Shown in pieces: positions 40,264-47,765 of a stretch of DNA of 64,000 nt. Both the position numbers and the translations under genes were made by a program. The notes beneath the pieces were generated by a model. It was not told the origin of the DNA. It worked only from the letters and a program-made list of their open reading frames with translations, and did not search any database. The stretch spans positions 558,001-622,000 of the forward strand of contig NZ_FYEE01000001.1 of NCBI RefSeq assembly GCF_900187645.1. Direction: 5' to 3'. How positions within the stretch are numbered: the first letter of the stretch is position 1; every line of letters starts with the position of its first letter. This stretch comes from Pseudomonas sp. Irchel 3E20. Lineage in GTDB: Bacteria > Pseudomonadota > Gammaproteobacteria > Pseudomonadales > Pseudomonadaceae.

Positions 40264-41235
40264 TCAAAGGTAATTGCCATAGTCTTGCTCGAGAGATAGG
40301 TTGTGCCTCGGCCCTTTACTTCGGAATAGAAGTCTTGGGGTTTCCCGGAATTTGGTTGTTTGTGCTTGATTGGCGGCGACGCCAATGTTCAAGTTTATAA
40401 TGGGGCGGGCGTGCAGTGCTTTGTGGTTCGCCAAAATAAAAAACGTGCCGGTGGTGGCGGCTGAATAAACTGGCGTCCACGAGGGAATGCCCTGTCTTAT
40501 ATTTTTAATCAAACCCGCGTCGCGAGGGTCGGTTGCTATCATACGTTCTCCGACCTCAGTATCGATGCGAAAATCAAGATGCAGTTGAATGCCGTAGGTT
40601 GGGTCGTATTGAATTAGTTTTCGCTCAAGATTTTTCGACAATCTCACGTTCTTTCCCGAGCGGAAGACGGCCGTCATTTGCGCAAGTTGGTGTAGTTCTG
40701 AATTATCGAGATGGTCAGTAACGTTTTTTGCAAGAAAGCACTGTGTGGGGGTGCGGGTTTTGTCGCGGCAGACCGTAAGGGCAAGAAGGTCAGTTGGTTG
40801 CGTTTCGTATAGATCATCGGAGTGGGGCGTAATCTCACCGTATCCGTTTCCCCAGTCGCGGTATTTTTCGGCTCCAGGCTTCAGAAACAGGGCCTTGTGA
40901 TTTTCATAGGGGTACTTGATATCTCGAAGATGAAAAAGCTCGCACAGTGCTTCGTGAGTAATGAGCGCCAGGTAATAGTCGTCGGTGTGGAATATGCCAG
41001 TAAAGCAAACGGCGGAGATGCCATGTTTTCCGACATTATCGAAGTAATACCTGTCGTCTCCCCGCAATGTCAGGCTGAGAAGTGAAATTAACTGTAGTTT
41101 CAGTGCATGGTTTGACAGGCACAGGTCATGATTTTTCCACCAGCTTTCGATGTGCTCGCAAACATACTCTACATTGCGTGTAACAACGCGTTCTTGGTGA
41201 AGTTGTTCTCTTATGAACTGTGGTGTCAGTTGCAT
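40264..41235 (-). CDS. Putative Fe(II)/2-oxoglutarate-dependent oxygenase (TauD/clavaminate-synthase-like)
   Basis: The 323-residue protein shows a plausible iron triad: H138 and D140 in ITPHSDDLYE, and H275 in NHKALHARP. R277 and a downstream basic segment PRLLFRSKG could hold 2-oxoglutarate. This matches the H-x-D/E...H facial triad of the TauD and clavaminate-synthase group, whose amino-acid-acting members hydroxylate free or tethered amino acids. ATG at 41235 follows an AAAGGGA box with an eight-base spacer and is preferred over a TTG six bases earlier. It is the first gene of the four-gene cluster. Family assignment is by motif only, so moderately certain. Confidence 0.75.
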   Translation of the reverse strand: MQLTPQFIREQLHQERVVTRNVEYVCEHIESWWKNHDLCLSNHALKLQLISLLSLTLRGDDRYYFDNVGKHGISAVCFTGIFHTDDYYLALITHEALCELFHLRDIKYPYENHKALFLKPGAEKYRDWGNGYGEITPHSDDLYETQPTDLLALTVCRDKTRTPTQCFLAKNVTDHLDNSELHQLAQMTAVFRSGKNVRLSKNLERKLIQYDPTYGIQLHLDFRIDTEVGERMIATDPRDAGLIKNIRQGIPSWTPVYSAATTGTFFILANHKALHARPIINLNIGVAANQAQTTKFRETPRLLFRSKGPRHNLSLEQDYGNYL

Positions 41236-41498
41236 TTTCAAGTCCCTTTAAAGTTGCTGTGGAGAAATCCATATCTCTTTTACAGGTGTTTTGTGCTGTG
41301 GAGTCGTAAGGTGCTCAGCTTCGCGGTACACAAAAAGATATTGAGCCAATCCGCATGGGCGTGGTGAGCTCGGTCAGGCGAACAATATTGTGAGGAATAT
41401 TTACGGATAACCAGTCCAAGTGCAAAGAAAAGAGGGTTCCTACATCTTCGTGGGATTTTGCTGTCGGCAAATCAAAACAATATGTGGGCCACTCAATG

Positions 41499-42002
41499 TT
41501 AGAAGTTGTTCAACCAGCGACGTAGGCGTTTACGCGCGTTGGCGTAGGGTGAAGACGTGTTGAATTGGATCATGCGCCCCAGTGTCCAGCGGTCATGCCA
41601 GGGGTGTTCGTAGAGATCAGCATTGCTTTGGTTTTGTATGAACGAAACGATTCGCCCCTTTGCCACGCACAGACGTTCGAGCAGGTGCCCATAAGCGATG
41701 CCCTCATAGTCTCGGTAGAACTTTTGGGCGAGTTGACCGAGTTCGTTGCCTTTGAAACCTGTGTCGGGATAGTCGATGGGTTGCCCGGCGGCGCTCCTGT
41801 CTATCCATTTGAGAACCAACTCATTCCAGCCCACCAGGTAGGCGACCAAGTCGCACAGGCTCATCCGGGTGCCTTTGACGTGGCCCTCTAGGGTGCGCTC
41901 CATGGCCCGTTGCGCCGGGATGCTGTTCAAGTCTTCGATAAGCCGATCAAAGGTTGAGTTGATCGCGTCCAGCAACTGATCTTTGTTTTGCGGCACTGTC
42001 AT
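41499..42002 (-). CDS. ClbS/DfsB-family four-helix-bundle protein
   Basis: The 167-residue protein begins MTVPQNKDQLLDAINSTFD and contains SLCDLVAYLVGWNELVLKW (about residues 48-66) and a C-terminal region WTLGRMIQFNTSSPYANARKR. All are typical of the ClbS/DfsB (DinB-like) family. In E. coli, ClbS protects the producer from the genotoxin colibactin by opening its cyclopropane ring; most other members have no known function. It lies 263 bases upstream of the oxygenase gene on the same strand, beside NRPS remnants. A self-protection role is possible but unproven. Confidence 0.85.
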   Translation of the reverse strand: MTVPQNKDQLLDAINSTFDRLIEDLNSIPAQRAMERTLEGHVKGTRMSLCDLVAYLVGWNELVLKWIDRSAAGQPIDYPDTGFKGNELGQLAQKFYRDYEGIAYGHLLERLCVAKGRIVSFIQNQSNADLYEHPWHDRWTLGRMIQFNTSSPYANARKRLRRWLNNF

Positions 42003-42069
42003 TGGTTTTCTGCCTTTGTCGTCAACGCTTTGAGTTTCGCATCAAGATAGCTGTTCGTGCCTGCGGCAC

Positions 42070-42285
42070 ATCAATGTGTTCGAGCCGATGACCCGCGGCA
42101 CCGAGGCCGACAATGAGGTACGCAGTGTCGGGTTGGGTCTGTTTATCGTCAGGGAAATCGTCCAGTCCCATGGCGGGGATTTAGGGGTTAGTTCCCATGT
42201 GCAGGACGGAACTGCGTTCGATGTGTGTTTTCCGGGCTCTGCTGCGTCGCTACAACGCCGACCTACCGAGAATGGGTGTGGATAA
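42070..42285 (+). pseudogene. 3' remnant of a sensor histidine kinase gene
   Basis: In one frame the DNA encodes VFEPMTRGTEADNEVRSVG and LGLFIVREIVQSHGGDLGV, the F- and G-boxes of a histidine-kinase ATPase domain, then DGTAFDVCFPG and a divergent tail. No sensor, HisKA or N-box is present upstream; the frame loses similarity at about 42070. It is therefore a truncated fragment, not a functional kinase. Confidence 0.8.
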
Positions 42286-42310
42286 GGTCGCTCTGGCGCT
42301 TAGTTTGTGG

Positions 42311-42460
42311 TTACTCGGGAGCGGATAATCGACGATACAGTTCCTGTACATCAGCGACCTGTACTTCACAGGTCCAGCCTGGGGTAAGCGGCGCGATCTT
42401 TAAAAGATCGATGATGCTTTCCGTGGGGCCGGAGAGCTGGGCGTTGACTTTCCAATTGCG
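42311..42460 (-). pseudogene. 3' fragment of an unidentified gene
   Basis: Read leftward, the DNA encodes a protein-like segment NWKVNAQLSGPTESIIDLLK, then IAPLTPGWTCEVQVADV and QELYRRLSAPE, ending at a stop at 42311. Upstream of about 42460 the frame loses plausible composition and no start was found. It is likely the surviving end of a disrupted gene; the family was not recognised. Confidence 0.4.
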
Positions 42461-42682
42461 TCGATTGGCAGAGGCACGTCCACATATCCCGTTTCGCCAG
42501 AAAAACCATTGGAAGCAACACCAGTCGATTTATAAAAAATCGCTCTAAGGCAATAAAAATACATTCTAAAAAACTGTTATTTCTTACAGGTCTCAAGTGT
42601 TTTTAGCAGTGGCAGCCTATGCCCCGGTTGTCGAGTTTGCAGTTGGTGAGTTGACCCAAGGATTACTTGAAGAGAAGCAGTC

Positions 42683-43739
42683 ATGGCCGGTGAAACCCTT
42701 GTGAGCCTGTTTGGGAAACAGGCTCGCTTGACCCCCGAGGCACTGGCGGTTGTCGGGGTAGACAGGACGTTGACTTACGCAGCGCTGGACCGGCTCAGCT
42801 CGCAGGTGGCGGCGTATCTGCAATCATTGGCCATCGGCCTGGGTGACCTGGTGTTAGTCCAGGCGCACCGCTCGGTCGAGTTGATCGTGGCCTTGCTGGC
42901 GGTCATCAAGACGGGCGCGGCATTTGTGCCGCTGGACCGGCAACTGCCCTTGGCGCGCAAGGAATACATCGCCCGGCAATGCAATGCCGCGTTGGTGTTA
43001 TCCACTCACCCCAGCGATAGCTGGCCGATACTGGCGTGCCGAGTCGAGACCGTCGCAGGCATCCTGGCGTCGCCCACGGCAGTGCCTTTTCGCCCTGTCG
43101 ACGTCAGCCCCACGGACGCCATGTACGTGATTTTTACGTCCGGTACGACGGGCAACCCCAAGGGCTTGGTGATCGAGCATCACTCGGTTTTGGGGTTGAT
43201 CCGCCTGCACAACCGTGACCTGGGGATTGATGCCAGTAGCCGGGGTACCTTAATGGTGGTGGTGGAGGGCGTGGGCACGTAAGCCGAGAAACGCCTCGTG
43301 GCCTTTTTTGTACCGCGCAATAAATAAAAGCACGCACCCACAGCGCCTGATCGCCGGTTTGCGCCACCGCCAGCCTCGAGCTCAGCCGTTTCAGCGGGCC
43401 CGGCCAGCGGCCGCTGGCACAGATCTGGTTTGAGCTGCTGGGCCACGGTGACGTTGACCCGGATGCGCATTTTTTTGAGGTGGGCGGGCATTCCCTGCGG
43501 GCGGCGGCGCTAGCGACCCAGGCGTCACGCCATTTTCGGGTGCCCGTGACGGTGGGTGATATCTACCAGCACCTGGTATTCAAGGCGCTGGCGGCGGGTT
43601 CGCGTCTATTGAGCTGTACCAGCACAACTACCACTGGGATCGCAGCCAGACAGCGGCCATGCTGGCGGGCAGCGCTATTGTCGAGTCGCGGTTCGAGGGG
43701 CCCGTGCTGGCCCGCTATCTGCAGCACTTGCGGCCCTGA
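42683..43739 (+). pseudogene. Decayed non-ribosomal peptide synthetase (A and T domain remnants)
   Basis: The frame from 42683 (MAGETLVSLFGKQARLTPEA) encodes the first ~190 residues of an adenylation domain, including core motif A3 (FTSGTTGNPKG), then stops at 43282. Past the stop, EKRLVAFFVPRNK (about 43285-43320) resembles the A10 end. Another frame carries a thiolation domain with the phosphopantetheine site DAHFFEVGGHSLRAA (about 43465-43510). A further frameshift leads to a C-terminal tail ending at 43739. Core motifs A4-A9 are missing. It cannot make a working synthetase and marks a lost peptide pathway. Confidence 0.88.
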
Positions 43740-43783
43740 GGGCGCGGGAGAGTGCGGGCACGCCAACGCGTGCCCTGAACGTG

Positions 43784-44164
43784 TCAGCCCTTGGCCGCCA
43801 TCGCGGTGACTTCCACGCGCATGCCTTCGACCGCCAGCGCCGCCACGCCCACCGCGGCGCGCACCGGCCAGGGCTTGGCGAAGAAGCGCTGGTAGACCTG
43901 GTTGAACGCGGCGCGGTCGGCCATGTCGGTGAGGTAGATGGTCAGGTGCAGGACGCGGTCCATGGAGCTGCCGGCGTTTTCCAACGCCAGCTTGAGGGCC
44001 TGCAAGGTGCATTCGCTTTGCTCGACGATGCCGCCCAGTTCCAGGCTGCCATCGGCGCGCGTGGGGATTTGGGTGGACACCAGCAAACCGGCGAAACCGG
44101 CAACGTCCGAGGAGATGGATTGCGGGTCGGGGTCGGGCAGGAAAGTGAGGTCGTGGTTGGCCAT
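43784..44164 (-). CDS. Rid (YjgF/RidA) family protein
   Basis: RidA-type enzymes hydrolyse reactive enamine/imine intermediates of PLP enzymes. The 126-residue protein has the chorismate-mutase-like fold segments FAGLLVSTQIPTRADGSLEL and VLHLTIYLTDMADRAAFNQ. It has PWPVRAAVGVAALAVEGMRVE at the end, where RidA proper has the catalytic Arg (here the R in PVRAAVGV). It belongs to a Rid subgroup that cannot be fixed by eye. It converges on the NRPS remnant. Confidence 0.9.
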   Translation of the reverse strand: MANHDLTFLPDPDPQSISSDVAGFAGLLVSTQIPTRADGSLELGGIVEQSECTLQALKLALENAGSSMDRVLHLTIYLTDMADRAAFNQVYQRFFAKPWPVRAAVGVAALAVEGMRVEVTAMAAKG

Positions 44165-44230
44165 GGGGGCTCTCGTGTTGGCTGGGGAAAGTCGGCGGCC
44201 AGTTTACATAAACCCCACCCTCCTCGCGTC

Positions 44231-44258
44231 GTAGCAAGCGGGCTCGCCTGCTTGCTAC
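44231..44258. repeat. REP-type palindrome
   Basis: GTAGCAAGC (44231-44239) and GCTTGCTAC (44250-44258) are perfect inverted arms around GGGCTCGCCT, a typical fluorescens-group REP element. A half copy (GTAGCAAGCGGG) lies at 62450-62461 near alkB. Confidence 0.8.
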
Positions 44259-44331
44259 TGGCCTACCCTGCGGGATTCCGCTAATGCCATAATGATGGCA
44301 TTACCGACGAGCGGTCACACAGGATCTGGAA

Positions 44332-45315
44332 ATGGCAATGCATCGCGCAATACCGGCAATCGTTCTGGCGTTGGCCTGCCACGCGGGTGTGGCCCTGGCG
44401 GACGACAACGACACCTACGGCTCTTTCGGCGCCCAGGTTACGGACGGCAGCAGCCTCAAGCAGTACAACCGCTTTCTCGACAAGTTGTTCGAGTCCGCCA
44501 CCTGGGCCTCGGTGGGCTCGGTGCGCCAGGGCGCGCCCAATGACAACTTCGCGATGTACAGCGCGTTGTCCGGGGTGTTCGCCGGGATCGTCAAGGAAAG
44601 CGGCGGCGCCGACATCCCGCCTTACGCCAGCGACGCCCTGAACCTGAAAACCATCGGCGGCTTTCGCGCCTACGCCCGCCAAGCCACGCAGAACCCGGCC
44701 TTCGTCGCCGACGACACCTCCTGTGGCGCGGCGGTGACCTTTGTTTACCCGGCGGGCATCGCCGCGCTGTTGATCGTTGCGCGGCCCGTCTACGCCACCG
44801 GCTACGTGCCCACCCGCGAAGAAATCAACAGCATGGGCGTGGGCATCAACCAGCAAGTGACCCAGGACGCCGAGTACCTGAAAAAACTCTGCGCCAACCG
44901 CAAGGACCAGCAAGTGGTCCAGGGTTACTACAACTTCTACAACATGCTCAATGCCGACCTGCCCTCGACCCTGGCCAGCGTCGACAAGGACTACAACGCG
45001 CGCAACTACCCTTTCGTCGCCACCCTGACGTGCGGCATGGGCGGGCAGAACATGAACGTGATCGCCTGCTTCAAAAGCACCGACCTGAAGATCACCACCG
45101 ACAACCAGGGCAAGCTCTACAAGATGTTCAACCTGGGCGACGCCGGGACGATCGACAAGCAAGGCCTGCACATCGACCTGCCCGAGCACTTCGCCATCGA
45201 AGCGCAGAACAGCCAGCAGACCCTGATCCTGGGCCTGACCATCAAGGACCGCGCCGGCAAGGTGGTGTACGCCGACCAGCAAGGCCAGTACGGGGTGATT
45301 TCGATCAAGCACTGA
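44332..45315 (+). CDS. Secreted/periplasmic protein of unknown function
   Basis: The 327-residue precursor begins MAMHRAIPAIVLALACHAGV with a signal peptide probably cleaved after ALA (about residue 23). The mature part is soluble, with motifs DTSCGAAVTFVYPAGIAALLI (one hydrophobic stretch near residue 140) and CGMGGQNMNVIACFKSTDLKI near residue 235. The paired cysteines may form disulfides. No known domain was recognised. AGGA precedes the ATG. Its last 11 bases overlap the end of the convergent alpha/beta hydrolase gene. Confidence 0.75.
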   Translation: MAMHRAIPAIVLALACHAGVALADDNDTYGSFGAQVTDGSSLKQYNRFLDKLFESATWASVGSVRQGAPNDNFAMYSALSGVFAGIVKESGGADIPPYASDALNLKTIGGFRAYARQATQNPAFVADDTSCGAAVTFVYPAGIAALLIVARPVYATGYVPTREEINSMGVGINQQVTQDAEYLKKLCANRKDQQVVQGYYNFYNMLNADLPSTLASVDKDYNARNYPFVATLTCGMGGQNMNVIACFKSTDLKITTDNQGKLYKMFNLGDAGTIDKQGLHIDLPEHFAIEAQNSQQTLILGLTIKDRAGKVVYADQQGQYGVISIKH

Positions 45316-46213
45316 CCGGGGTTGGCGCGGCTTCGCGTGCGGCGGCGGTAGCGCCCGCGCGTTGCAGCCAGGCCAGGATGTCGTCCCACAAGGGCTGGGC
45401 GTCGGCGCGAAAGTAGCCCATGTGCCCGATGGCTGGGCTGCCAGGGCGCGGTTGCAGGTCGAGGCGGGTCAGCGGGGCCTGGCGATAGGCTTTGACGAAC
45501 GCATCGCACGAGCGCGGCGGCGCCCAGGGGTCGTCCACCGACGTGGCGAAAACGCACGGCGTGCGCACGCTGGCGTAGAGCGGCACGACGTGGGCCATTT
45601 GCGGGTCGTCAAAGTAGTAGTGGGGGAAGGCGCACCAGCGCTTCCAGTCCTGATACACCCCCAGCGGCAAGTCGTCGCCCATGCCCAGCACACTCCAGGC
45701 CATGTAGCCCTTGGCGGCCACCAGTGCCGGGAGCACGAAGGTCCACAGCAAGCGGGTTTTCCACGCCTCGGCCGGGGCCATCCAGCCGCTCCAACCCGCG
45801 CCGCTGCCCAGGCTGTAGCAGGCCGTGAGCGCGTCGTGGTTGGGCAGCAGGCCGATGGCGTGGCCGCCGAACGAATGGCCGACCCAGTACAGCGGCAGCG
45901 GTTCCTCGCGCAGCAGGTCCACGGCCGCGGCCAGGTCTTGGTAGGCCCAGTCCAGGTACGACATGGCAAAGCCCTTGAGGGACACCGGGCGTGATTGGCC
46001 GATGCCGCGGTAATCCAGGGTCAGCACATTAAAGCCCAGGCCCGCCGCGTGTTCGGCGAAACGCCGGTAGAAGCGCTGCTGCACCCCGGTGGCCCCGGCC
46101 ACGATCAGGTTGCCTTTGGCAGTGCCCGCGGCCCTGTAGCGCACGGCGCCCAGGCGATAGCCGTCGCGGGCGAGCAGGGTGAAGGTGTCGGTATGGATCG
46201 GCGTCGTGGGCAT
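45305..46213 (-). CDS. Alpha/beta hydrolase
   Basis: The 302-residue protein has the alpha/beta-hydrolase order: GNLIVAGATGVQQRFYR (oxyanion strand), LTLDYRGIGQSRP, a nucleophile-elbow region YWVGHSFGGHAIG (S in GHSFGG), and a late His in AIGHMGYFR. It probably hydrolyses an ester or thioester; the substrate is unknown. It follows the crotonase gene by 34 bases in a leftward pair, both probably controlled by the divergent TetR regulator. Confidence 0.88.
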   Translation of the reverse strand: MPTTPIHTDTFTLLARDGYRLGAVRYRAAGTAKGNLIVAGATGVQQRFYRRFAEHAAGLGFNVLTLDYRGIGQSRPVSLKGFAMSYLDWAYQDLAAAVDLLREEPLPLYWVGHSFGGHAIGLLPNHDALTACYSLGSGAGWSGWMAPAEAWKTRLLWTFVLPALVAAKGYMAWSVLGMGDDLPLGVYQDWKRWCAFPHYYFDDPQMAHVVPLYASVRTPCVFATSVDDPWAPPRSCDAFVKAYRQAPLTRLDLQPRPGSPAIGHMGYFRADAQPLWDDILAWLQRAGATAAAREAAPTPVSA

Positions 46214-46247
46214 GGTCGGGTTCCGTTCAGTGCCGGGAGGGGTTGGC

Positions 46248-47045
46248 TCAGCGGCCGGTGAATACCGGTTCGCGCTTTTGCAGCATGGCCATCACCCCTT
46301 CGCGGGCGTCCTGGCTTTTGATCTGCGTCAGCAGCGCTGCGTTGAGCTGGCTGAATGCCGCTTCATCGCCCGCCGCTTGCGCGAGGAAGGCCGACTGCAA
46401 CGTCGCCCGAACGGCCAGCGGTGCAGCTTTGGCGATGCGTTGCGCATACTCGATAGCCCGCGGCAGGGTTTGGCCGGGTTCGACCACTTCGGTGAGCAGG
46501 CGCATGCCCCGGGCCTGTTGCGCGTCGAAGGTTTCCCCGGTGAGCAGGTAACGCATGGCGTCGGCCCACCCGGCGGCGCGGGTGAAGCGCACGGTCGAGC
46601 CGCCGGCCGGGGAAATCCCGCGCAGCACTTCCAGGTGAGCGAAGCGCGCCGTGGTGTCGGCAACGACGATATCGGCGTTGAGCATCAACTCGATCCCCGC
46701 CGTCCAGCACGTCCCTTGTACCGCCACCACCACCGGTTTGGTGCGCCGGGGGCCGGACACGCCCCAGGGGTCGATGCCTTCTTGCGGGTAGTGGAAGCCG
46801 CCGCTGGCCAACTTGGGGGTCAGCTCCATCAAGTCCAGCCCCGCAGTGAAGTGCTCGCCGTGGGCGAACAGCACCGCGCACCGCGCCTCGTCCTGGCGCT
46901 CGTACTCCCCCAGCGCCAGGGACAGGTCTGTCAGCAGGGCACTGTCAAACGCATTGCGTTTGCCGGCCCGATCCAACCCGATAAAAAACAGATCGCCCCG
47001 TTGCTCGCGGGTTACCCGGCCTGCGCCACTGTTGTCCTGGCTCAT
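46248..47045 (-). CDS. Enoyl-CoA hydratase/isomerase (crotonase) family protein
   Basis: The 265-residue protein has the crotonase fold: AVLFAHGEHFTAGLDLMEL (first oxyanion strand) and VVVAVQGTCWTAGIELMLNAD (second). ISPAGGSTVRF follows, where hydratases carry catalytic Glu residues; here those positions appear altered, so hydratase activity is uncertain. It acts on an acyl-CoA of unknown nature. Two TetR-type operators lie in its upstream region. Confidence 0.88.
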   Translation of the reverse strand: MSQDNSGAGRVTREQRGDLFFIGLDRAGKRNAFDSALLTDLSLALGEYERQDEARCAVLFAHGEHFTAGLDLMELTPKLASGGFHYPQEGIDPWGVSGPRRTKPVVVAVQGTCWTAGIELMLNADIVVADTTARFAHLEVLRGISPAGGSTVRFTRAAGWADAMRYLLTGETFDAQQARGMRLLTEVVEPGQTLPRAIEYAQRIAKAAPLAVRATLQSAFLAQAAGDEAAFSQLNAALLTQIKSQDAREGVMAMLQKREPVFTGR

Positions 47046-47069
47046 CTATCACGCTCCTCAAGGTTACTG

Positions 47070-47109
47070 ACCATTCGTTCGGTAACAAGAAATTAAACGA
47101 ACGTTTGGT
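47070..47109. promoter_or_regulatory. Twin TetR-type operators between crotonase and tetR genes
   Basis: ACCATTCGTTCGGT (47070-47083) and AAACGAACGTTTGGT (47095-47109) are related, near-palindromic sites with CGTTCG/CGAACG cores, centred about 25 bases apart in the divergent gap. Confidence 0.6.
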
Positions 47110-47119
47110 AATCGTCAAA

Positions 47120-47148
47120 TTGAGGCGGGTAGGCTTATGCCATAGAAT
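47120..47148 (+). promoter_or_regulatory. Promoter of the tetR gene
   Basis: TTGAGG (47120-47125) and TAGAAT (47143-47148) are separated by exactly 17 bases. The predicted transcript start near 47155 makes the GTG at 47181 the likely translation start. Confidence 0.65.
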
Positions 47149-47180
47149 CACCGCCAGTGATCGCCAGTAGGAAAACCCCC

Positions 47181-47765
47181 GTGCGCCCCTTGAAAATCCC
47201 CCGTGATGAACTGCTGCAACGCTGTGCCTGTACGTTCAAGCGCCTGGGCTACCACGGCACCACCATGGATGCGCTGGCCGGCGCGTGCGGCTTTACCAAG
47301 GCGTCGTTCTACCATCACTACTCGAACAAAGAGTTCCTGCTGCGCGACGTCCTGGAGTGGACGCACCAGCGCGCCAGCACGCTGCTGTTTGCGTTGGCCT
47401 ATGACGAGGCCCTCACGGCCCACGAACGCCTGACGAAAATGGGGCGCCGGGCAATGGGTATGTTCCAGGACGATGCGATTGGGTGCCTGATGGGGGTGAT
47501 CGCGGTCGATGCCAGCTACGGTAAGCCGGAGTTGATGGCACCGATCCGCGCTTTTTTCGATGACTGGGCCAAGGCTTTTGCCCATTTGTTGGGCGAGCAG
47601 TTGGGCGAAGTGCAAGCCTTGGTCGTGGCGCGGCGCTGGGTGGCCGATTATGAGGGGGCCATTTTGTTGGCGCGGGTCTATGACGACCCGGCCTATATAG
47701 AGGCGGTGACCGAGCGGGCGTTGGCGCTGCTGGGGCCCGGCGCACCCCCCAGCCAAACTCAGTAG
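47181..47765 (+). CDS. TetR-family transcriptional regulator
   Basis: The 194-residue protein has an N-terminal TetR DNA-binding domain: CTFKRLGYHGTTMDALAGACG and FTKASFYHHYSNKEFLL (about residues 14-50), then a helical ligand-binding domain. GTG at 47181 is used because the predicted promoter leaves no room for the earlier GTG at 47157. It is divergent from the crotonase/hydrolase pair, with two operator-like sites between, so it probably represses that pair and itself. Its 3' end overlaps the TonB receptor gene by seven bases. Confidence 0.9.
   Translation: MRPLKIPRDELLQRCACTFKRLGYHGTTMDALAGACGFTKASFYHHYSNKEFLLRDVLEWTHQRASTLLFALAYDEALTAHERLTKMGRRAMGMFQDDAIGCLMGVIAVDASYGKPELMAPIRAFFDDWAKAFAHLLGEQLGEVQALVVARRWVADYEGAILLARVYDDPAYIEAVTERALALLGPGAPPSQTQ

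Noticed and set aside
36552..44330. Search for an integrase or a repeat of the tRNA-Lys 3' end
   Set aside because: None seen by eye, so the region is not called a defined genomic island with attachment sites.
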